Positions 59,001-64,000 of a DNA stretch of 64,000 bases are shown in pieces. A program made the translations under genes and the position numbers. Source of the DNA: Daphnia carinata (Eukaryota; Arthropoda; Branchiopoda; Diplostraca; Daphniidae); the NCBI RefSeq assembly GCF_022539665.2, contig NC_081332.1, forward strand, positions 3,257,884 through 3,321,883, given 5' to 3'. A model generated the notes under the pieces. It saw nothing but the letters and a program-made list of their open reading frames with translations. It was not told the DNA's origin and ran no database searches. Every line of letters starts with the position of its first letter. Position 1 is the stretch's first letter.

Positions 59001-61006
59001 AAAACAAGCGAGATCGATTGTGAACAGAGTTGCATTTCAACCACCAAGTGGAATACAGTGGTTGTATCACAACAGGTGTGTCGCCATGACAACTGACGCA
59101 GCCAGTCATCCACGACGTCTTTTGACGGGATTTCTTTCGTAAAAAGCCAACAGAGCAAAACATAAAAAAAAAAAAACATTTGGAAAAGAAGAAGAAAAAA
59201 AATTCTTTTTTTCTTTCGTTCAACGATAGATAAAAAGATGCGTCAAGTATTGAACGTTTGTCATTATCAAGGATATATCCCCCCCCCCCGGAAGTACCAA
59301 CGGACAAAATTTCGAGCTCCTCCCCCCTGTCTCTTTAGTCTACATCTCCATCCATTCGAGGAGGCAAATGCAAGTTGAATGTTCAATTTTCTACCTACGC
59401 TCATTTCTTTAAAAAAAAAAAAAAAAAAGAAATTTTTAATCAACTGGTCGATTGTTTGTCTTGTTTTGCTCGCTATCTTCGTTAGTTGTGCGAAGCTTCG
59501 AGATCATTATGCACAATTCCGTCAGCCGCGATGTTCAACAACAACAAGAAAAATTCCATAAATGTCGTTACGCAAAAGTTCAAAGATTAAAAGAAAAAAA
59601 ATGCTCAAACTTGTGGAAAAAAGTTTGGATCAATCAAGTGGGGTGGAAAAAAATTGGTATAGGGAAAGAACTTTGAAAAAAAAAAAAGAAAGTTCAAGAA
59701 TCCAATTAACTCTGACATCCGCTCACGCGGCACAGCACCATAGATACTGTACGGCCGGGCGGAAGGTGGCAATGGGTGAATCAAAATTTAAAAAAAAAAA
59801 AAAAAAAAAAAACGCAGGAGATTGAATGGCAAGTTTCATAATTGGTTACACATGTGGAAAACAAGATGTTGATCATCGTCACAGATTGCGCTCATTATGG
59901 CAAACGATACATTCAAGCGAATCGTCCTGAATGGAGGAACGTCATTTTCACGGGAACCCAACCGGAAATTGGATTGCCGATCTCGCTCTTTTAAAAAATA
60001 CCTCCATATAAAATCGTCTAGTTCAAATGATATGAAAAAAAAAAAAAAAAAAAAATCCCTCCATTTTAACGAGGAGGAAAAAAGACAAAGTATTTTTCAA
60101 AAACTCTTTCTTCTTACTTCAACAAAAGTTCACTTGCAATACGGAGAAACGTTGCTGCGTTATTGGAATATGATAACGAGCATCCCACCCACCCTCCCCA
60201 TTTCGTGCTTTTTTTTTTTTTACTCACTTTGATTACGTAGTCACACGTATTCAAATTAGTTTCATCGCACGTGGCCCGAGTCAATAGCAGCGCAGCATCT
60301 TGTACGTATTGGGGAAGGGCGCGTTCGAAGATGACGACAAGTCGACGGGAGTCGCTCGGTGACGATGGGAGTATCATTGAACACGGTGGGCTGACGGCAT
60401 GGAAACAAGCCACGCCAAGTTGCACCGCTACGTTTTTCGTTTGTAACACAACATTCAAAACTTGGCATTGACTTGGGAAAACTTCGTGCGCTCGCTGCTT
60501 GCGACTCTCCAACCCCTAAAGTTGGGATAGCAACAAGCCAATAGTTTCGTAATCAAAACGAGCTCTCAACCGAGCATAGTGCCGCAATTCTTCGTTTGTT
60601 TTCGTTTCTTTTTTTTTTTTTTTTTTTTTTTCAAATGAACGTTACAACTGTTATGCGAACTCACTTTCAACGTTCATTCCCTCGCTTTTCTTCAATCGAA
60701 CGATGTTTCCCTACGCTACGTTTTGGCTTCGAACCCGAAAACTGTCAAAACAAAAAAAAAAAAAGAAAAGGACAAGGAAATGCCACCTACCGGTCGAATA
60801 TGGAATGACTTCGTAGGTCGGCGGCTCGTCGCTGTTGTCCTTGGTGACCACCAGAGTGGCTGCACGCTGTTGCTGAAGCGGCTGTGACTGAAGCGCCACC
60901 AGACTCGGGTGGTTGAACGAAGAACCGCGCGGCGGGAAATCCGGCGGAGGCGGAGGAGCTCCCATGCCGTTGCCTGGAGCCGGAGCTGGCGGAGGTGTTC
61001 CGTGAT
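22578..61006 (-). CDS. Ten-a: Teneurin, Ten-a type (13 exons in window, 5' end outside)
   Basis: Large type II transmembrane adhesion receptor used in synaptic partner matching and neuromuscular organisation. Exons (5' to 3'): 61006-60791, 38673-38580, 33329-33106, 32040-31768, 31642-31529, 31444-30761, 30651-30409, 29177-28980, 28889-28490, 28392-28273, 28195-25406, 25326-25182, 25106-22578. Every junction is GT-AG and in phase, giving 2,675 codons plus TAA. The first exon here begins with two bases of a split codon, so the N terminus lies to the right of the window. Order: proline-rich cytoplasmic part, one membrane helix, six EGF repeats, Cys-rich Asp box, NHL propeller, YD repeats, RHS core, C-terminal DNase-like region. 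Motifs such as [21 protein letters not shown] and [13 protein letters not shown] fit Ten-a better than Ten-m as I recall these families. Odd points: six rather than eight EGF repeats and a 22-kb intron. Confidence 0.92.
25182..25326 (-). CDS. Ten-a: Teneurin exon: YD repeat
   Basis: 145 nt with 75-79-bp introns on both sides. Encodes [19 protein letters not shown] and [10 protein letters not shown], part of the YD shell. Confidence 0.92.
25406..28195 (-). CDS. Ten-a: Teneurin exon: NHL propeller and first YD repeats
   Basis: 2,790-nt exon. Starts [18 protein letters not shown] six-bladed NHL propeller follows, with blades such as [63 protein letters not shown] and PDGAVYVAD. The shell then begins with [11 protein letters not shown] and YD motifs ([17 protein letters not shown]). 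The propeller is the homophilic and latrophilin-binding face in characterised teneurins. Confidence 0.95.
28273..28392 (-). CDS. Ten-a: Teneurin exon: carboxypeptidase-like fold segment
   Basis: 120 nt from TTTCAG to ATG|GTAAGC. Encodes [20 protein letters not shown] ... [10 protein letters not shown], the beta-sandwich (transthyretin-related) segment before the propeller. Confidence 0.9.
28490..28889 (-). CDS. Ten-a: Teneurin exon: last EGF and calcium-type Cys/Asp box
   Basis: 400 nt. Last EGF ([13 protein letters not shown] ... [12 protein letters not shown]), then [18 protein letters not shown], the Asp-rich cysteine box typical of teneurins, then [13 protein letters not shown] and [10 protein letters not shown], close to Ten-a. 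Confidence 0.92.
28980..29177 (-). CDS. Ten-a: Teneurin exon: two EGF repeats
   Basis: 198 nt. Encodes [12 protein letters not shown]... and [12 protein letters not shown]...WNGRHCTL, which align in order with the sixth and seventh EGF repeats of fly teneurins. Confidence 0.9.
29178..30408 (-). other. Teneurin intron, 1.2 kb
   Basis: Separates the third and fourth EGF repeats seen here. It holds poly(A)/poly(T) tracts (for example 29,663-29,680 and 29,920-29,948) and no cysteine-patterned open segment. I searched it for the missing EGF exons and found none. Confidence 0.7.
30409..30651 (-). CDS. Ten-a: Teneurin exon: EGF 2 and the next EGF
   Basis: 243 nt. EGF 2 ([19 protein letters not shown]) has tyrosine where a cysteine is expected, leaving one unpaired cysteine; in teneurins this forms the dimer disulfide. 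A Ser/Gly-rich insert follows, then [18 protein letters not shown]. Confidence 0.9.
30761..31444 (-). CDS. Ten-a: Teneurin exon: extracellular stalk and EGF 1
   Basis: 684 nt. A Ser/Pro/Gly-rich linker, then the conserved stalk domain ([34 protein letters not shown]) and the first EGF repeat ([11 protein letters not shown] ... [10 protein letters not shown]). Confidence 0.9.
31529..31642 (-). CDS. Ten-a: Teneurin exon: juxtamembrane extracellular
   Basis: 114 nt, 37 full codons, beginning VSSIGAST after the membrane helix and ending KMPVK. Flanked by CGGCAG and G|GTATG. Contains one cysteine (DPNCILIED). Confidence 0.82.
31768..32040 (-). CDS. Ten-a: Teneurin exon: membrane-spanning segment
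   Basis: 273 nt. A basic cytoplasmic stretch ([11 protein letters not shown]), HHHHLG and a glycine-rich linker precede a 22-residue hydrophobic helix starting [10 protein letters not shown] and ending LAYFT, the single type II membrane anchor. The acceptor (TTGCGTTAAG) has a poor pyrimidine tract but gives the right phase. Confidence 0.88.
32041..33105 (-). other. Teneurin intron, 1.1 kb
   Basis: Simple-sequence-rich intron upstream of the membrane exon. No gene found. Confidence 0.6.
33106..33329 (-). CDS. Ten-a: Teneurin exon: His/Ser-rich cytoplasmic segment
   Basis: 224 nt from CTTACAG to CAG|GTCAGT, rich in H, S, N and P. It joins in phase to the exon encoding the membrane segment (..[12 protein letters not shown]..). 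Confidence 0.85.
33330..38579 (-). other. Teneurin intron, 5.25 kb
   Basis: Homopolymer-rich, including C17 near 33,631-33,647 and many A/T runs. The open frames inside (for example 33,902-34,327) are low-complexity translations of these tracts. No nested gene or RNA gene recognised. Confidence 0.6.
38580..38673 (-). CDS. Ten-a: Teneurin exon: small cytoplasmic exon
   Basis: 94 nt between CAACAG and GTACGC, encoding [20 protein letters not shown] and a following histidine-containing stretch. Bounded by introns of 22.1 kb and 5.25 kb, it is an isolated micro-exon that gene finders could miss. Phases match on both sides. Confidence 0.8.
41947..41963 (+). repeat. (GT)n microsatellite
   Basis: Eight GT repeats inside the 22-kb intron. 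Confidence 0.9.
42033..42085 (+). repeat. (CT)n microsatellite, interrupted
   Basis: Two CT blocks separated by ACTCTCACCC. Confidence 0.9.
43406..43424 (+). repeat. (CA)n microsatellite
   Basis: About nine CA repeats. Confidence 0.9.
46108..46179 (+). repeat. Poly(A)-poly(G)-(CT)n composite tract
   Basis: A run of about 20 A, directly followed by about 16 G, then GTTACAG and 13 CT repeats: a purine tract facing a pyrimidine tract within 72 bp. Confidence 0.9.
47125..47144 (+). repeat. (GA)n microsatellite
   Basis: Ten GA repeats. Confidence 0.9.
48102..48123 (+). repeat. (CTT)n after poly(T)
   Basis: A T run followed by six CTT-type repeats. Confidence 0.85.
49063..49086 (+). repeat. (AT)n microsatellite
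   Basis: Twelve AT repeats. Confidence 0.9.
53024..53065 (+). repeat. Poly(A), 42 bases
   Basis: Uninterrupted A run, the longest homopolymer I see in the window, inside the 22-kb intron. Confidence 0.9.
55507..55525 (+). repeat. Poly(G), 19 bases
   Basis: Uninterrupted G run preceded by GAGAGGGGA; can form G-quadruplexes. Confidence 0.9.
60791..61006 (-). CDS. Ten-a: Teneurin exon: proline-rich cytoplasmic segment
   Basis: 216 nt, phases +2/+1. Encodes a proline-rich stretch ([12 protein letters not shown]) of the kind that binds SH3 adaptors in teneurin tails, then a glutamine-rich bit and [13 protein letters not shown]. The donor CCG|GTAGGT joins in phase to the exon 22.1 kb away. A low-complexity protein alone would be weak evidence; the phase fit and the joined peptide support it. 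Confidence 0.8.
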
Positions 61007-61494
61007 CTGATTCAAGCAAAACAAGCAAAACCGACACAAAAACAGATTAAACAAATGTGAATTAAGAAACTTCTTCTGAAAGCAAAAGTAAAACGTCAAT
61101 AAAAAAATCAAGTAAACAAGAACATCTCTACTACCTACTGTACACAAACAGATCAAATAGACGAAACGGGGGAGGGGGGTGAGGTATCATAGAAGCGCAA
61201 AGTCGAGAGGCTGAACACGAGGTAGAGAGCAAAGCTATTGATTTTTTTTTTTTCCTTCCGCCCTATTCTTCCGCATTCTAGTGTGCCCAACTTGTTCCGA
61301 AAGACAAGCCGGCCGCACGTAATACATGGCCGTGCCACCCCGAGAGAGTCTGTGGCATAGTCAAATAAAACAAGGCGACCTAACAAACTGCACACACAAG
61401 CAGCGGATCCAGTATGACGTTATTTTTTTTATTTTTTTTCTGCACTGGATACGCGGCATGTAAGGTGCGTGTGTGCGTCTACCTAATACCCCCT

Positions 61495-61512
61495 CCCCCC
61501 CCCCCCCCCCCC
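61495..61512 (+). repeat. Poly(C), 18 bases
   Basis: C run (poly(G) on the coding strand of the teneurin gene). Confidence 0.9.
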
Positions 61513-63129
61513 TAAACCCCGCGCACAAGCGCCACTTGCCAGAAAAGCGGAGAGCACGAAAGGCGAGCCACTATTGAATAATTCAAAGGAGGCAGTCAAA
61601 GGCTGGCGTTCGAATTTCAGAGGTACGGCAAATACGGCGACACAACGTTTGCCACCATTTGACATTTTGAGCTTAGGGAAACACGATCGTCGATGCCGCA
61701 GGAATCCCCGCCCGTCGGCCGGCAGTGTCACGAAATGTACAAAGGCAAACAGGTTAGTTATGTGTTTAGTTCCTCACGAGCCGAATTGCGTCACGGCTGT
61801 TTACGTATGCAATTATGCCTACAATGTGCAGAGGATAGACAATCGGTTCCGGCTAAGCCGACAGTCGGATCTGTGGAGAGGGGGGGGGGGGAGGGATGTA
61901 TATAGGAGGGAGTTAACTTAGGGAATAAAGCGCTTTCTCATTTTACGACAACGGAAACTGTTCCAAATGAGCATGTCAGTGTAAATAGAGAACCTCCTAT
62001 TAAGCAGTCACGTGTAACAGTCAAACTGGACCACCCATCAAAACGAAAAAAGAGTAGACGAAACACGTAAAGAGAGATAGAAAAAATAAAATAAAACAAG
62101 AGGACATGTAAATTCAGGCTGGCGCTTTTGTGGAAAGAATAAAGGCCCCGCTTGGCCAGACCTCCCTCTCTCTTCTGCTCATTAGCATTTCAACATGTGC
62201 AAATGACGTCGCGCTGTATAAATAAAGTTTGCCTCCGCAGCTTGAGCAGCCAAGCGAGCAACTACGTAGGGCCATCCACAGACGGGCACGACCCCCCATT
62301 TTTTCTTTTCAAGGGGTTCTTTCAATTTTATTTGATGTAGACCTATGCATTTACTCTGACTGGCTAGGGCGGACTTTACGGCGTAGGAGATAAATACATA
62401 ACGTCTTTGGTCGATCTCTTTTGTTCAAAGCTCTCTTTTTCCCCTTGAACAAAAAAATAAAATAATAAAGAAAACCGCCCACCATCCGTCGTAATCTCTC
62501 GTATCAATTTTACATGCCAGCTCCAGCGAGTTCAAAATAAATCTGCATAAAAAAAAAAAAAAAAAAAAAAGAGGCAGAAAGACCGGCCAATGATGGTCTA
62601 CTATTTACTAGAGTAGCAGCCAGTATAAGAAGAAGATTTGAAATATTACGTCAAACCTTCCTCTCCATCCGGAAACAGTTTCGGGGGGGGGGGGGGGGGA
62701 ACGATGGAAATGAAGATGAAAGGAAAGCCCTCCATTCGACTGAATCGCTAAATAGCCAAACGTTTTTCTTTCTTTCTTTTCTTTTTTTTTTTTTTTTTTT
62801 TTTTTACGTACATTTATTTTTACGTACATACATAAGTATCCATTTTGGCTGTCATCTTCTCTTTTTATTTTTTTATTTTTTTAAGGCTTCGGAAAATATG
62901 GAGAAATGTGCTAACAGTGAAGGAAAGAGAGATTTTAGTGTAGGACCATATAAAAAAAAATGACTGTATGACAGATGAAATAAAAAAAAAAAAGAGGGGG
63001 AGTTCTTTCAACGTCAAAGTATCTTCATTTTCTCTTGAAATTGCAAACATCAATTCAAGAATAAAAAAAAATACTATCGCCAAATATGTGTTATCGAGCC
63101 AGACCGATAAAAAAAGAAAAAGAACGAAT

Positions 63130-63162
63130 ATAATAATAATAATAATAACAATAATAATAATA
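63130..63162 (+). repeat. (AAT)n microsatellite
   Basis: ATA/AAT repeats with one AAC interruption. Confidence 0.9.
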
Positions 63163-63491
63163 AATTTAGCCACGAACGATAAACGATGTCGAGCAGACAA
63201 CACAACGGGCGTGCATAATGACATCCCGTTTCAATCGTGTACAGCTAAAACTCGCATATGTCGCAACAAGCACGCCGAGTGCTACACAAACAACGTTGTA
63301 TACTTAATGACAATCCGTCCACAATCCGTCCACAATAGGAGAGAGGGGGAGATGGGGAAGAAGAGGGAGGAAGCCGACGACAAGAGCACGAGGCTTTGAA
63401 ATTGCCGCTTTTAACCTCTGCGACCTTTCGTGATCAAAATGTACACGCCAAAAACTGTCCCCACAAATGCGAACGGCTGCAACGCAACAAT

Positions 63492-63511
63492 CCCCCCCCC
63501 CCCCCCCCCCC
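63492..63511 (+). repeat. Poly(C), 20 bases
   Basis: Uninterrupted C run. Confidence 0.9.
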
Positions 63512-63928
63512 AACTGTCAACCGCAACGGTGCAAAATTCAACTCCCCCCCTTTTTTTTTTTTTTTAATTACAATTATATATTTGCAAGAGAAAATTGGAT
63601 CGATTTTAAGTACCGGTAAAATGCAGCATCAAAAGACTCTTTTTAAAAAAAAAATCTCATTGTTACGAATATGACAACTTCCCTCTTTCTCTTTCCGATC
63701 GTTCGTTCGTTTTATTTATTTTTTTTATTCTATTATAATAGCCATCGTATAGAAAAAAGCAGATGGTCTCTCTCCTACTCCGATGCGGAGCGCTGGTGCG
63801 GCGACAAAGTGGCTCCATCTCAAAAGAAAAGAAAGAAAAAGAAGTTCTTTTTCTAGCACTCCAACACACACGGTGCTGCCGTATCAATATATTATTATAT
63901 TCCATAATAATACGAGCCGAAAAAGAAC

Positions 63929-63954
63929 GAGAGAGAGAGAGAGAGAGAGAGAGA
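63929..63954 (+). repeat. (GA)n microsatellite
   Basis: About 13 GA repeats near the right edge. Confidence 0.9.
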
Positions 63955-64000
63955 AAAAAAAAAGCCAAGCCCTTATTATATACCGCACAGCATAACACAT

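Larger units (their letters stand above)
38674..60790 (-). other. Teneurin intron, 22.1 kb
   Basis: The largest feature of the window. It is a near-continuous mix of poly(A), poly(T), poly(G), poly(C), (CT)n, (GT)n, (AT)n and purine/pyrimidine tracts between AT-rich filler. Splice partners are fixed by phase-compatible exons at 38,673 and 60,791. I found no open frame with a recognisable domain, no tRNA, and no obvious transposon. Confidence 0.65.
61007..64000 (-). other. Teneurin upstream intron, continues off the window
   Basis: Non-coding, with C18 at 61,495-61,512, G17 near 62,683-62,699, (AAT)n and C20. No exon with a one-base overhang that would supply the N terminus was found here. 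Confidence 0.55.

Noticed and set aside
38674..60790. Nested genes in the 22-kb intron
   Set aside because: The open frames of 60-260 codons there are translations of poly(A/T/G/C) tracts (poly-Phe, Lys, Gly, Pro) without domains or consistent splice sites.
22578..61006. Assignment to Ten-m rather than Ten-a
   Set aside because: Motifs around the Cys/Asp box and the segment before the propeller ([15 protein letters not shown]) agree better with Ten-a as recalled; a tree with full sequences would settle it.

Overview
This window is animal nuclear DNA, most likely from an arthropod and probably a crustacean of the Daphnia type. The genes are split by many short introns (58-125 bp) plus a few very long ones. 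The large receptor gene resembles insect Ten-a more closely than Ten-m, and the flanks are rich in homopolymers. The organism is inferred; no species can be proven from the sequence. There are no bacterial-style genes, operons or CRISPR arrays.

Layout. Bases 1-11,100 form a giant imperfect inverted repeat with arms of about 4.5-5.7 kb around a spacer near 5.7-6.6 kb. Each arm carries an array of about 138-bp units that look like tiny exons with splice-like borders, a set of tRNA-like modules, and AT-rich sequence without a transposase. A 100-N assembly gap (8,320-8,419) replaces about 1.3 kb of the right arm. Bases 11,330-16,450 are a second repeat cluster. Three copies of one non-autonomous element share the same 5' end but carry different interiors: an unidentified segment, a 137-bp piece of the neighbouring Rbm19 gene, and a decayed HP1-like chromodomain gene. 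Between two of these copies sits a small inverted-terminus element related to the end of the giant palindrome.

Bases 17,839-21,248 (minus strand) hold a complete 14-exon gene for RBM19/Mrd1, a six-RRM nucleolar factor for small ribosomal subunit assembly (849 codons). Bases 22,578-61,006 (minus strand) hold 13 exons of a teneurin, best matched to Ten-a, running from the intracellular proline-rich part through the membrane segment, EGF repeats, NHL propeller and YD shell to the stop codon. Its first coding exon(s) lie beyond the right edge. Both genes read leftward, and only 1.3 kb separates the teneurin stop from the Rbm19 start.

The teneurin introns, above all one of 22.1 kb, are filled with poly(A), poly(T), poly(G), poly(C) and dinucleotide tracts, and I found no nested gene there. 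The 1-22 kb side almost lacks poly(G/C) tracts, so the window has a sharp compositional boundary. The most novel material is the pair of repeat clusters at the left: the palindrome with its exon-like and tRNA-like arrays, and the element family carrying host gene fragments.
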